Shown here piece by piece: positions 1-7,913 of a stretch of DNA of 31,977 nucleotides. Both the position numbers and the translations under genes were made by a program. Source of the stretch: JBFKPQ01 sp041628225 (lineage in GTDB: Bacteria; Actinomycetota; Acidimicrobiia; Spongiisociales; JAENVV01). How positions within the stretch are numbered: position 1 is the first letter of the stretch; each line of letters begins with the position of its first letter. The notes below the pieces were generated by a model. The model did no database searches, was not told the origin of the DNA, and was given only the letters and a program-made list of their open reading frames with translations. Where the stretch lies: assembly GCA_041628225.1 (NCBI GenBank), contig JBFKPQ010000010.1, forward strand, positions 1 to 31,977, read 5' to 3'.

Positions 1-155
1 CGTTTTGAGCCGAAAGCGCCATACAGAGAGGAGCGAGAGAGGCCGGTGACGTTGGCGAGATCGTCGACGGAGGTGGCGCCATACCCCTGCCGCCAGAACA
101 CCTCGAGGGCCTGTTCGACGACCTCGTCGGGTTCATACTGTTTCGCCCTGGCCAC
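1..155 (-). CDS. TetR-family transcriptional regulator, N-terminal part (cut by window edge)
   Basis: The reverse strand from a GTG at 155 reads into the window edge for 51 codons without a stop. The residues give a TetR-type N-terminal DNA-binding domain: a first helix around EVVEQALEVFWRQGYGATSV, then DDLANVTGLSRSSLYGAFGSK, which fits the helix-turn-helix with the usual SxxxLYxxFxxK recognition-helix signature. TetR proteins are usually ligand-responsive repressors of nearby genes; the ligand-binding domain lies outside the window, so no inducer can be proposed. An in-frame GTG nine bases upstream is an alternative start. The upstream region carries a near-palindrome at 180-193 that could be its own operator. 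Family call is firm; target unknown. Confidence 0.85.
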   Translation of the reverse strand, partial: MARAKQYEPDEVVEQALEVFWRQGYGATSVDDLANVTGLSRSSLYGAFGSK

Positions 156-179
156 ACCGACCACCTGAACTCGTCTTCT

Positions 180-193
180 GGAACGATCGGTCC
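180..193. promoter_or_regulatory. Candidate TetR-type operator (imperfect palindrome)
   Basis: GGAACGATCGGTCC is a 14-bp near-perfect palindrome (12 of 14 positions symmetric, centre CGATCG). It lies about 25 bp upstream of the TetR-like start, inside the 249-bp divergent gap shared with the first PAP2 gene. The position suits autoregulation, but this is inference from symmetry and location alone. Confidence 0.35.
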
Positions 194-404
194 ATTAACC
201 GCTACTTTACCCCGTGCGGCACACCAGGACAAAGATCTCCCCGTTTCTGGACCGCGCGTTCCGTCAGCTCGATCATCCGCCGGCGGTCGACGCTGATCAC
301 ACCGCGATGGCCCGACGTCATCGATGGGGCCGCTCGCTCACCTAGAGGTTTGAGCGCGACCCGCGCCGGGTACAGCACCACATGCTTGCGTTAGACACAC
401 CGTC

Positions 405-1268
405 ATGCCTGTGACCCTCGGCGTCGTCGCCGCCAGCCTCCTGGCCGCCACCGCCGTCACCGTGTGGTCGCGGCTCACCGCAGCCGAACCGGTCGAGCCG
501 GAGGGAACCGAGGATGCCGTCGTCGCAGCCGCGGAACGGCGCCCCTCGCTCGTGCGAATGATCCGCCGCCTTCCGTCCCGCGTCGCCGGCAGCGCCTTCG
601 TCGCCGGTGCCCTGGTCGTCGTGTTCGGGTTGGCCGTGGCGGCCGGCGCCCTGCTGGACATGATCAACGCCGGCTCTGGTCTCGCCAACTTCGATGAGGC
701 TGTGGCCGAGTGGGGATCGGCGAACGCAACACGATGGTCGACGCTCGTCCTGAGCGGCATCACCCACCTCGGATCGAGTGTCGTCGCCATCGCCGTGTTG
801 ACTTTCGTGGGATGGCTGGCATGGAAGCGACGCCGGTCGATCGACGTGCCGCTCTACCTCGCCACCATATATATAGGCCACGCCCTCATCAGCAACGGCA
901 TCAAGTGGATCGTCGAACGAGAACGCCCCCTCGTGGAGCACCTCGTCGGGACGGCCTCGTCGTCGTTTCCCTCCACGCATTCCGGGACCGCCGCTGCCAC
1001 GTGGGCGGCCGTCGCGCTCGTCCTCGGCGCCGGAAAGCCCCAGTCGACCCGCGTGCTGCTCGCCGCCGGAGCGGCCGGCCTGACGGCGCTGGTAGCAGCC
1101 TCCCGGGCGCTGCTGGGCGTGCACTGGCTGACCGACGTGATTGCAGGAGTGGCCATCGGGTGGGCCTGGTTCGTCCTCGTATCCGTCGCATTCGGAGGCC
1201 GCATTCTCCGCCTCGGCGAACCCGCCGACCGCGTCAAAGAAGACGCCGCTCAGGCAGGCGTGTCGTGA
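405..1268 (+). CDS. PAP2-family membrane phosphatase (first of a pair)
   Basis: A 287-residue membrane protein with the complete PAP2/type-2 phosphatidic acid phosphatase signature: KX6RP at K167-P175 (KWIVERERP), the PSGH-type motif as FPSTHSG around 188-194 with catalytic H192, and SRX5HX3D at S233-D244. Several hydrophobic helices flank these motifs. Such enzymes dephosphorylate lipid phosphates (phosphatidate, undecaprenyl pyrophosphate, prenyl pyrophosphates or phosphatidylglycerol phosphate) at the membrane; the actual substrate cannot be read from the sequence. The ATG at 405 follows a TAGACA-like box at 392-397 by seven bases, which suggests a leaderless mRNA. The next PAP2 gene begins inside its stop codon (GTGA), so the two are translationally coupled. 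Confidence 0.88.
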   Translation: MPVTLGVVAASLLAATAVTVWSRLTAAEPVEPEGTEDAVVAAAERRPSLVRMIRRLPSRVAGSAFVAGALVVVFGLAVAAGALLDMINAGSGLANFDEAVAEWGSANATRWSTLVLSGITHLGSSVVAIAVLTFVGWLAWKRRRSIDVPLYLATIYIGHALISNGIKWIVERERPLVEHLVGTASSSFPSTHSGTAAATWAAVALVLGAGKPQSTRVLLAAGAAGLTALVAASRALLGVHWLTDVIAGVAIGWAWFVLVSVAFGGRILRLGEPADRVKEDAAQAGVS

Positions 1269-2017
1269 GACCACTCGAACAACCGCCGGTCGTCGACGAA
1301 CTGACCACCCACGTCTCTGAGGAGGTGTCGAGGACCCGACCCGTCCGGTCCTGGCCGGTGCGCTGGGATGACTTCCCACTGCGAGGCGCCGCGCTGCGCT
1401 ACTGGTTGGAGGTCGGCGCACTCCTCATCGCCATCGGCTCGGTGCTCGGGTGGCTCATCCTCGAACCGCTCGACGGATCCGTAGGAGCCTTCGACCGCGC
1501 CGCCGCACAGTGGTTTGAGGCCGGCCGCACGGCCACCCTCGACACGGCCTCCCACGTCGCCAACTACTTCGCCGAATCCATCGTCAAGATCCCCGCCACG
1601 ATCGCCCTGTCCGTCTGGTTCCTCTACCGGTGGCGACGGTGGTACGAGGCCGTGCTGCTCGCCGGATCGCTCGTCCTCGAGTCCACGACCTTCGTGCTGA
1701 TGAGCTGGATCGTGGGACGTGATCGGCCCGACGTGGTCCAGCTCGACGCCATCCCACCCACCGGCGCCTTCCCGTCCGGCCACACCGCGGCCGCCGTCGC
1801 CTTCTGGGGTGCGCTGGCCTTCATCGTGTGGCGACACACGAACCATCGCCTCGCTCGGTATGCGTCGGCGGTGCTGGCGGTCGTCATCCCGATCACTGTC
1901 GCCTGGGCTCGGATGTACCGGGGCATGCATCACGTCACCGACGTCGCCTTCGGAACCGTCGTCGGCGCCGTGGCGCTGGCAGCCACGATCCACGCCCTTC
2001 GCCTCCCCTCCGACTGA
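1265..2017 (+). CDS. PAP2-family membrane phosphatase (second of a pair, altered motif 1)
   Basis: A 250-residue product from the GTG at 1265, which overlaps the previous stop as GTGA. Motif 2 is a canonical PSGH at 170-173, and motif 3 fits RX5HX3D (RMYRGMHHVTD). In motif 1, however, the invariant Lys of KX6RP is replaced by Ser147 (SWIVGRDRP). The Arg of motif 1 and both catalytic histidines are retained, so activity is possible but phosphate binding may differ. The upstream frame stays open antisense to nothing recognisable and overlaps the first PAP2 gene, so the longer start near 710 is rejected. The coupling to an intact paralogue suggests a shared membrane role, such as recycling of lipid-phosphate carriers. 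Confidence 0.85.
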   Translation: MRPLEQPPVVDELTTHVSEEVSRTRPVRSWPVRWDDFPLRGAALRYWLEVGALLIAIGSVLGWLILEPLDGSVGAFDRAAAQWFEAGRTATLDTASHVANYFAESIVKIPATIALSVWFLYRWRRWYEAVLLAGSLVLESTTFVLMSWIVGRDRPDVVQLDAIPPTGAFPSGHTAAAVAFWGALAFIVWRHTNHRLARYASAVLAVVIPITVAWARMYRGMHHVTDVAFGTVVGAVALAATIHALRLPSD

Positions 2018-2076
2018 GCCCGCATGTCGGCCGGGGTTCTACACTCGGTGGTCCGACGAACGAAAAGGCTCAGATC

Positions 2077-4815
2077 ATGGCAATGGACACGTTCGGCGCC
2101 CGCTCGACGATGGCGACGCCGCTCGGGGACCGCACCGTCTACCGCCTCGATGCGCTGCGCGACATCGGCGACGTCGACACGCTCCCCTACTCGATCAAGG
2201 TGCTGTTGGAGTCGGTGCTGCGCAACCACGACGGCCACGTCGTCCAGGACGAAGACGTCCAAGCGCTCGCCTCCTACGACGCGCGCAAGGTCGGCGAGAC
2301 CGAGATCCCGTTCACCCCTGGCCGGGTCGTGCTCCAGGACTTCACCGGCGTGCCGGCCGTCGTCGACCTGGCCGCGATGCGGTCGGCGGTGGTTCGGATG
2401 ACCGGCGACGAAGCCTCCGCCCAGAAGGTCAACCCGCTCGTCCAGTGCGACCTGGTCATCGACCACTCCGTCCAGGTCGACGCCTTCAACTCCGGCATGG
2501 CCCTCGCGATCAACGCCCAGCACGAGTTCGAACGCAACCAGGAGCGGTACGAGTTTCTGAAGTGGGGACAGTCGGCGTTCTCGAACTTCCGCGTGGTTCC
2601 CCCGGCCACCGGCATCGTCCACCAGGTCAACCTCGAATACCTCGCCAAGGTGGTCTGGGACAACGGCTCCGACCTGTACCCCGACTCACTGGTGGGCACC
2701 GACTCGCACACGACCATGATCAACGGCATCGGCGTCGTCGGGTGGGGCGTCGGCGGCATCGAAGCCGAGGCGGTCATGGTCGGCCAGCCCATCTACATGC
2801 TCATCCCCGAGGTCGTCGGCTTCGAACTCACCGGCCGGCTGGCCGAAGGGGCCACCGCCACCGACCTCGTGCTGGCCGTCACCCAGATGCTGCGCGAACA
2901 CGGCGTGGTCGGCAAGTTCGTCGAGTTCCACGGACCGGGCCTGGCCGACATGCCACTGGCCAACCGGGCCACCATCGCCAACATGGCTCCCGAGTACGGA
3001 GCCACGATGGGCTTCTTCCCGGTCGACGAACAGACACTCACCTACATGCGCCTCACCGGGCGCGACGAGGCACTGATCGAAACGGTCGAGCAGTACTACC
3101 GGGCGCAAGGCATGTGGCGCGACGAGAGCCGCTCCATCGTGTACTCGTCGAACCTGTCGCTCGACATGACGACGGTCGAACCGGCGCTCGCCGGACCCAA
3201 GCGCCCCCAGGACCGCATCCTCCTGTCGGGCATGAAGGCGCAGTGGGAGCAGGACCTCGTCAACACCTACCACAAGGCCGGACCCGCCACCGTCGGAACG
3301 GTCGAGGAGATGGCCGACGAAGGCGGCCCCGCACTCGAGACGCCGCTCGAGGACCTGACCGGCGTGGCCGTCTCGTACGACGGCGAGGAGTTCGAACTCG
3401 ACGACGGCGACGTCGTGATCGCGGCCATCACGTCGTGCACCAACACGTCGAACCCCTCGGTGATGGTCGGAGCCGGCCTCGTCGCCCGAAAAGCCCGCGC
3501 CCGCGGCCTGTCCCGCCAGCCGTGGGTCAAGACGTCGCTTGCGCCCGGCAGCAAGGTCGTCACGGAGTACCTCGACGCCGCCGGACTGACCGAAGACCTC
3601 GAAGCCGTCGGTTTCTACACGGTCGGATACGGCTGCACAACCTGCATCGGGAACTCCGGTCCGCTGCCCGAGCCCATCGCCAACGCGGTCGACACCCACG
3701 ATCTGGTGGTGGCGTCCGTGCTGAGCGGCAACCGCAACTTCGAAGGACGCATCTCGCCGCACGTCAAGGCCAATTACCTGGCGTCGCCTCCCCTGGTGGT
3801 CGCCTACGCCCTGGCGGGCACCGTCGACCTCGACCTCACCACCGAACCGATCGGCACCGGCTCGGACGGAGAACCGGTCTATCTGCGGGACCTCTGGCCG
3901 TCTCAGTCCGAGATCGACGCCATCGTCGGTGCGTCGGTGAGCCGCGACCAGTTTCTGGAGCAGTACGCCAACGTGTTCGAGGGACCGGAGGAGTGGCGCG
4001 AGATCGAGACGACCGGCAGCGCCCTGTACGCCTGGGACCCCGGTTCGACCTACATTCAGGAGCCCCCGTTCTTCGAAGGCCTGACGACCGAGGCGGGCGA
4101 GATCACACCCATCACCGGTGCCCGGGTGCTCGTCAAGGTCGGCGATTCGGTCACCACCGACCACATCTCGCCCGCCGGTGCCATCGCGCCCGACTCGCCT
4201 GCCGGCCAGTACCTGATCGAGCACGGCGTCGAACGGCGACTGTTCAACAGCTACGGATCGCGGCGCGGCAACGACCGGGTCATGACCCGCGGCACGTTCG
4301 CCAACATCCGCGTCCGCAACCAGCTGGCGCCGGGAACCGAAGGCGGATGGACCACCGACTTCACCGATGGCGAGGTCAAGACGATCTACGAGGCGAGCCT
4401 GTCGTACCACGACGCCGGCATCCCGCTCGTCGTCCTGGCCGGCAAGGACTACGGCATGGGGTCGTCGCGCGACTGGGCCGCCAAGGGCACGTACCTCCTC
4501 GGGGTTCGGGCCGTCATCGCCGACTCGTTCGAGCGGATCCACCGTTCCAACCTCATCGGCATGGGCGTGCTGCCGCTGACGTTCCAAGCGGGCCACAGCG
4601 CCGACAGCCTCGGCCTGGACGGCACGGAGACGTACGAGGTCGACATCGACGACGCGGTGCGGCCCCGCCAGGACATCGCCGTTCGGGCGATCCGATCCGA
4701 CGGGTCGGTGGTGGCGTTCACGACCACCTGCCGCATCGACACCCCGGTCGAGGTGGACTACTACCGCAACGGCGGCATCCTGCACACGGTGCTGAAGAAC
4801 ATGGCCGGCGCCTAG
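2077..4815 (+). CDS. acnA: Aconitate hydratase (AcnA type)
   Basis: 912 residues, the usual size for monomeric bacterial AcnA, which interconverts citrate and isocitrate in the TCA cycle using a [4Fe-4S] cluster. The three cluster ligands are visible: C454 in ITSCTNTS, and C520 and C523 in GYGCTTCIGNSGPL. Their spacing (66 and 3 residues) equals that of E. coli AcnA (from recall). The swivel-domain signatures SYGSRRGN and YGMGSSRDWAAKG are also present. The ATG at 2077 is preceded by AAAAGG at 2063-2068 with an eight-base spacer, and a possible -10 (TACACT) lies at 2040-2045. A second ATG two codons later is an alternative. The frame is open far upstream but overlaps the PAP2 gene, so a longer start is unlikely. 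Transcribed alone; a strong hairpin follows. Confidence 0.97.
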   Translation: MAMDTFGARSTMATPLGDRTVYRLDALRDIGDVDTLPYSIKVLLESVLRNHDGHVVQDEDVQALASYDARKVGETEIPFTPGRVVLQDFTGVPAVVDLAAMRSAVVRMTGDEASAQKVNPLVQCDLVIDHSVQVDAFNSGMALAINAQHEFERNQERYEFLKWGQSAFSNFRVVPPATGIVHQVNLEYLAKVVWDNGSDLYPDSLVGTDSHTTMINGIGVVGWGVGGIEAEAVMVGQPIYMLIPEVVGFELTGRLAEGATATDLVLAVTQMLREHGVVGKFVEFHGPGLADMPLANRATIANMAPEYGATMGFFPVDEQTLTYMRLTGRDEALIETVEQYYRAQGMWRDESRSIVYSSNLSLDMTTVEPALAGPKRPQDRILLSGMKAQWEQDLVNTYHKAGPATVGTVEEMADEGGPALETPLEDLTGVAVSYDGEEFELDDGDVVIAAITSCTNTSNPSVMVGAGLVARKARARGLSRQPWVKTSLAPGSKVVTEYLDAAGLTEDLEAVGFYTVGYGCTTCIGNSGPLPEPIANAVDTHDLVVASVLSGNRNFEGRISPHVKANYLASPPLVVAYALAGTVDLDLTTEPIGTGSDGEPVYLRDLWPSQSEIDAIVGASVSRDQFLEQYANVFEGPEEWREIETTGSALYAWDPGSTYIQEPPFFEGLTTEAGEITPITGARVLVKVGDSVTTDHISPAGAIAPDSPAGQYLIEHGVERRLFNSYGSRRGNDRVMTRGTFANIRVRNQLAPGTEGGWTTDFTDGEVKTIYEASLSYHDAGIPLVVLAGKDYGMGSSRDWAAKGTYLLGVRAVIADSFERIHRSNLIGMGVLPLTFQAGHSADSLGLDGTETYEVDIDDAVRPRQDIAVRAIRSDGSVVAFTTTCRIDTPVEVDYYRNGGILHTVLKNMAGA

Positions 4816-4824
4816 ACGCGCCGG

Positions 4825-4852
4825 AGCGGGACGGCACAGACGCCGTCCCGCT
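4825..4852. terminator. Hairpin between convergent genes, likely bidirectional terminator
   Basis: An 11-bp perfect stem, AGCGGGACGGC (4825-4835) with GCCGTCCCGCT (4842-4852), encloses a six-base loop ACAGAC. It starts ten bases after the aconitase stop and ends 17 bases before the stop of the convergent secreted-protein gene. No T-run follows on either side, as is common in actinobacterial intrinsic terminators. Confidence 0.75.
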
Positions 4853-4869
4853 TCGCCGGTCGGGCCGCT

Positions 4870-5625
4870 CTAGAGGTCGGTGAGCCCGTCGAACGACTGA
4901 CGGATCAACTCGACCGCCGCCTGGAAGTGGGCGTGGGCCGTACGGAGCGAACCGGCTGCCGACTCGAGGTCCGCCTTGGCCGCCCGCAGGGTCTCGCCCG
5001 CCTCCGGCATGTCTTCCGGTCCGATCGGCAGGACGGCGCCTGGAACACCTGCGGCCGCGGCGTCGGCATCGGCCACCGCCACCAGCGCGGCATCGAGTTC
5101 GGCCTGGGCGGCCGTCATGTCGACACCGGCTTCAGACAACCGGTCGATGGCGTCCTGGAGCGTCTCGCCGAACTCGTTGGCGCGATCGACGGCGTCATCG
5201 ACTACGTCCGCCCCGATCACGAGCTTCGTCTTCGGGATCAGCATGGCGAACACCCAGTGCTCCGTCACGATGAGCGGCACCAGTTCGGCCAGTTCAGCCC
5301 ACGTCTCGGCCGCTTCGATATCCGAGCGGAGGTCGATCAGTTCACGTTCGTGCTTCGCCAGTTCCGCACCGAGCTGAGCGGCGTGGTTCGGCTTGAGATG
5401 ACCGTTCGTCTCGACCGCTTCTTCGGCTCGGTCGATCGCCTCGAGTCGCTTGTCGATCGCGGCCAGCGCACGCTGCTTGGCACCATCGAAGTCGTGACGA
5501 CGGTCTGTCGCCTCGTCGGTGACCGGGCGGTCGCTGACCGGCTGATCGGTCTCCTGGGCGAACGCGGCCACCGGGCTCACCATCGTCACTGCGGCCACGA
5601 CCGCCATCGCTACGTACCTACGCAT
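4870..5625 (-). CDS. Secreted helical (coiled-coil-like) protein, function unknown
   Basis: I do not recognise a named family. From the ATG at 5625 the product has 251 residues: a Sec signal peptide (MRRYVAMAVVAAVTMVSPVAAFAQ, cleavage after AFA likely) and then a charged, Ala/Glu/Asp-rich helical body with repeated AExA/LDAA patterns. There are no cysteines and no enzyme motif. An earlier ATG at 5631 overlaps the upstream stop as ATGA, but the strong Shine-Dalgarno GAAGGAG would then sit only one base away. With 5625 the spacer is seven bases, so the later start is preferred. It forms an operon with the lipoprotein gene 5628-5993, and both products are extracytoplasmic, acidic and helix-prone, so they may interact. 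Convergent with aconitase. Confidence 0.75.
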   Translation of the reverse strand: MRRYVAMAVVAAVTMVSPVAAFAQETDQPVSDRPVTDEATDRRHDFDGAKQRALAAIDKRLEAIDRAEEAVETNGHLKPNHAAQLGAELAKHERELIDLRSDIEAAETWAELAELVPLIVTEHWVFAMLIPKTKLVIGADVVDDAVDRANEFGETLQDAIDRLSEAGVDMTAAQAELDAALVAVADADAAAAGVPGAVLPIGPEDMPEAGETLRAAKADLESAAGSLRTAHAHFQAAVELIRQSFDGLTDL

Positions 5626-5627
5626 GT

Positions 5628-5993
5628 TCATTCTCCTTCATCGAGAGCGGCCGACACACCGGCCAGCTCGTTGGCGATCTCTTGCATCAGGACGTCGAGT
5701 TCTTCGAGGGTGGCGGCCAATGCGTCGGGATCGACCTCGATCTCCGACCCCGACTCCGGTTGCGCCGGCGGGCTACCGGCCTGCTCGTCGGGCGACGTGG
5801 TCGACGTCGGCGCAACGGTGGCAGGAGCCATGACGGGCGCCGTCGGCGGCGGCGTCACCGGGGTTTCCGAAGAAGGGACCGTCGTCGGTGCCGGCTCGGG
5901 GAAGACACTCCCGGCCAGCTGGTCGGGTGGCGGCTGGCAGGCCGCCAGCGCAACCGTCGGAACGATGAGCAAGATGGTGATGATCTTTCGCAT
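5628..5993 (-). CDS. Small lipoprotein with Pro/Thr-rich linker, function unknown
   Basis: 121 residues from the ATG at 5993. The N-terminus MRKIITILLIVPTVALAAC is a lipoprotein signal with lipobox LAAC and lipidated C19. A Pro/Thr/Ser-rich low-complexity linker (about 22-80) follows, then an acidic helical tail (LAATLEELDVLMQEIANELAGVSAAL). The frame is open for 20 further codons upstream, but those residues would bury the signal peptide, so the internal ATG is chosen. It is the first gene of a two-gene operon with the secreted helical protein (ATGA junction). The architecture suggests a cell-envelope tether; no enzymatic function is evident. Confidence 0.72.
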   Translation of the reverse strand: MRKIITILLIVPTVALAACQPPPDQLAGSVFPEPAPTTVPSSETPVTPPPTAPVMAPATVAPTSTTSPDEQAGSPPAQPESGSEIEVDPDALAATLEELDVLMQEIANELAGVSAALDEGE

Positions 5994-6014
5994 GCCCACA
6001 TCGTCGAACTGCCA

Positions 6015-6058
6015 GATCAACCGGCTGTGAACCAGATGTAAGAAGTCGATCAACCGGC
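6015..6058. repeat. Pair of 11-bp direct repeats in a divergent promoter region
   Basis: GATCAACCGGC occurs at 6015-6025 and again at 6048-6058, 33 bp apart, about three helical turns. Both copies lie between the lipoprotein gene (minus) and oligoribonuclease (plus), and the second copy sits just before the orn -10 box. The same-face spacing suggests a binding site for a dimeric regulator; no known consensus is recognised. Confidence 0.45.
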
Positions 6059-6061
6059 CGC

Positions 6062-6067
6062 TACGGT
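6062..6067 (+). promoter_or_regulatory. -10 box of a leaderless orn promoter
   Basis: TACGGT ends six bases before the orn ATG, and no Shine-Dalgarno is present. This is the TANNNT-N6/7-start arrangement seen at many genes in the window, implying that transcription begins at or next to the start codon. Confidence 0.6.
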
Positions 6068-6073
6068 GTCGGC

Positions 6074-6634
6074 ATGCAGCAGCCGATCGTGTGGGTCGAT
6101 CTCGAGATGACCGGCCTCGACCCCGACCGTGACGTGATCCTCGAGATCGCCGTCGTCGTCACCGACGGTCAGCTCACCGAACAGATCGCGGGCCCCAACC
6201 TGATCGTCCATGCGTCCGAAACCGCCCTCGAGGCGATGGGCGACGTCGTGCGCGAGATGCACGCCGAGTCCGGGCTCACCGAGGCGGTCCGGGCCTCGAC
6301 CGTGTCGGTGGCCGACGCCGAACAGCAGGTCCTGGCGTTCGTCAAAGAGCACGTGCCCGACAACCGGGCGGCCCCGCTGGCGGGCAACACCGTTCACGCC
6401 GACCGGGCGTTCCTGGCCCGGTACATGCCGGACCTCACCAACCACCTGCACTACCGGATCATCGACGTCTCGACGTTGAAGGAACTGGCGCGCCGGTGGC
6501 AGCCCGACGCCATCGAAGGAGCTCCCGAGAAGGCCGGAGGGCACCGCGCCCTGGCGGACATCCTCGAGTCGATCGAGGAACTGCGGTACTACCGTTCGGT
6601 GCTGTTCGGCGAGAAGGCTCAGTCGCCCCAGTAG
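6074..6634 (+). CDS. orn: Oligoribonuclease
   Basis: 186 residues with the full DEDDh exonuclease signature: D9 and E11 in VWVDLEMTGLD, D110 in NTVHADRAFL, then H157 and D162 in KAGGHRALADI. Orn degrades RNA dinucleotides, including pGpG from c-di-GMP turnover, to mononucleotides in the cytoplasm. Length and motif order match the family throughout. The last 16 bases overlap the end of the convergent sulfite-oxidase-like gene. The pGpG role may connect it to the HD-GYP-type protein at 10668-12002, whose family hydrolyses c-di-GMP; that link is inference. Confidence 0.97.
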   Translation: MQQPIVWVDLEMTGLDPDRDVILEIAVVVTDGQLTEQIAGPNLIVHASETALEAMGDVVREMHAESGLTEAVRASTVSVADAEQQVLAFVKEHVPDNRAAPLAGNTVHADRAFLARYMPDLTNHLHYRIIDVSTLKELARRWQPDAIEGAPEKAGGHRALADILESIEELRYYRSVLFGEKAQSPQ

Positions 6635-7212
6635 CGCTGCTCGCGGAACGGGTCGCCGTACATGTGATACCCGTTGCGCTCCCAGAACCCGGGACGGTCA
6701 CGGTCCATGAATTCGATCGACCGCACCCATTTCACGGACTTCCAGAAGTAGAGGTGCGGAACGACCAGCCGAAGCGGCCAGCCGTGTTCGAGTTCGAGTT
6801 CCTCGCCGCCGAACCGCCACGCGAACAGGTTGTCCGGCCGCAGGAAGTCGTCGAGGGGCAGGTTGGCGGTGAAGCCGTGTTCGGCCCCGACGAGCACGTG
6901 CGTGGCCTCGTCGTCGACGTCGACCTGGTCGACGAGATCGACCACGCGGACGCCTTCCCACGTGGTGTCGAGTTTGCTCCACTTCGTCACGCAGTGGATG
7001 TCGGCGGTCATCGTGGTCGTCGGCATCGCCTTGATGTCGTCGAGAGTCCAACTGCGTTCGGCGGAGACCAAGCCGCGCGCCCGGAAGTCCCACGTGCCCA
7101 GATCGATGTCGGGGACGACCCCGGCGTGCAGCACCGGAAACCGCTCCGTGACGTACTGGCCGGGCGGCACCCGCGCCGGCTCGACTCCACTGACCTTCGG
7201 CTTTCCGACCAT
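6619..7212 (-). CDS. Cytoplasmic sulfite-oxidase-like molybdopterin oxidoreductase
   Basis: 197 residues matching the short 'sulfite oxidase-like oxidoreductase' branch of the SUOX/MsrP (YedY) fold. The single molybdenum-ligating cysteine is C74 in DIHCVTKWSKLDTTWEGV, followed by the substrate-pocket stretch HGFTANLPLDDFL and a C-terminal PLRLVVPHLYFWKSVKWV segment typical of the family. There is no Tat or Sec signal, no heme domain and no dimerisation domain, so it should act in the cytoplasm; the substrate is unknown. The ATG at 7212 sits six bases after TACACT (7224-7219 on the minus strand), consistent with a leaderless transcript. A longer frame upstream would run into the divergent tlpA-like gene and is rejected. 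Confidence 0.88.
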   Translation of the reverse strand: MVGKPKVSGVEPARVPPGQYVTERFPVLHAGVVPDIDLGTWDFRARGLVSAERSWTLDDIKAMPTTTMTADIHCVTKWSKLDTTWEGVRVVDLVDQVDVDDEATHVLVGAEHGFTANLPLDDFLRPDNLFAWRFGGEELELEHGWPLRLVVPHLYFWKSVKWVRSIEFMDRDRPGFWERNGYHMYGDPFREQRYWGD

Positions 7213-7218
7213 CCGGGG

Positions 7219-7245
7219 AGTGTACCGACCGGTCCTCGGTACCAT
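7219..7245. promoter_or_regulatory. Divergent leaderless promoters (molybdoenzyme / TlpA-like)
   Basis: In the 40-bp divergent gap, the minus-strand -10 TACACT (7224 to 7219) lies six bases before ATG 7212. The plus-strand -10 TACCAT (7240-7245) lies seven bases before ATG 7253. The -35 region of each promoter must fall within the other's promoter or gene. Confidence 0.55.
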
Positions 7246-7252
7246 CGCGGCC

Positions 7253-7804
7253 ATGGGAACCGAGCCCGGTCCGCTCCGCCCTTCCGTGGGACGCCTCACC
7301 GCCATCGTGATCGGCGTGGTGGCTCTGGCCTTCCTCGCCGCCCAGCTCTCCGGTTCGTCGGCTGAGCCGACCGACCCGTCCGCGACAGCCGAGTTGGCAC
7401 CGGACTTCTCCGTTCGGCTGCTCGACGGCACGATGTTCACCCTGTCCGAACATCTGGCCACCGACGGGCGGCCGGTCGTGCTGAATTTCTGGGCGTCGTG
7501 GTGTGGTCCGTGCCGGGCGGAGATGCCCGACTTCGACGTGCTGGCCGCCGAAAAGCCCGGTCTGTTGGTGCTCGGGGTGGCCGTTCAGGACTCGCCCGAG
7601 AACGCCCGAGACTTTGCAGCGGAGATCGGAGTGAGCTATCCGCTGGCGATCGACGAGGCCGAGACCGTTGCGGCCGCGTATCCGTTCTTGGGGCTGCCCT
7701 CGACGTGGTTCATCGGCGAGGACCAGACGATCCGGCGAGAGGTCGCCGGTTTCATGACCCTCGAGCAGATGCGCGAGGTGACGGCCGGGGCGTTCGGGTT
7801 CTGA
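7253..7804 (+). CDS. Membrane-anchored TlpA/ResA-like thiol-disulfide oxidoreductase
   Basis: 183 residues: a short cytoplasmic N-terminus, one membrane anchor (about 15-34, LTAIVIGVVALAFLAAQL) and an AhpC/TSA-Redoxin thioredoxin fold facing outward. The redox motif is WCGPC (C84, C87), and the cis-proline region is GLPSTWFI. Such proteins reduce disulfides or support cytochrome c maturation on the outer side of the membrane. No cytochrome maturation genes are nearby, so the partner is unknown. The start at 7253 is supported by a leaderless -10 seven bases upstream. Its frame continues open through the divergent gene upstream, but that part is antisense noise. Confidence 0.9.
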   Translation: MGTEPGPLRPSVGRLTAIVIGVVALAFLAAQLSGSSAEPTDPSATAELAPDFSVRLLDGTMFTLSEHLATDGRPVVLNFWASWCGPCRAEMPDFDVLAAEKPGLLVLGVAVQDSPENARDFAAEIGVSYPLAIDEAETVAAAYPFLGLPSTWFIGEDQTIRREVAGFMTLEQMREVTAGAFGF

Positions 7805-7844
7805 GGGAACTTCTCCGCCATCGCCGGCGTTGAAACAGGTACTG

Positions 7845-7906
7845 GTGTAGGGCCGGAGGCCACGCGCAGGTTCGTCCGCCCTCGATGTGAGGCCCCGGCC
7901 CTACAC
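7845..7906. repeat. Long inverted repeat between convergent genes (terminator-like)
   Basis: GTGTAGGGCCGG (7845-7856) is perfectly complementary to CCGGCCCTACAC (7895-7906), a 12-bp stem with a 38-base spacer. It occupies the 109-bp gap between the TlpA-like gene and the convergent small membrane protein. The size and wide loop are unusual for a simple intrinsic terminator, so it may instead be a dispersed repeat (REP-like). It is the only such copy in this window. Confidence 0.55.
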
Positions 7907-7913
7907 GTCCGAA

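Noticed and set aside
2686..4785. Long minus-strand open frame (699 codons) opposite aconitase
   Set aside because: It is the antisense shadow of a certain gene in GC-rich DNA. The residues are low-complexity Arg/Gly/Asp/Val with no domain.
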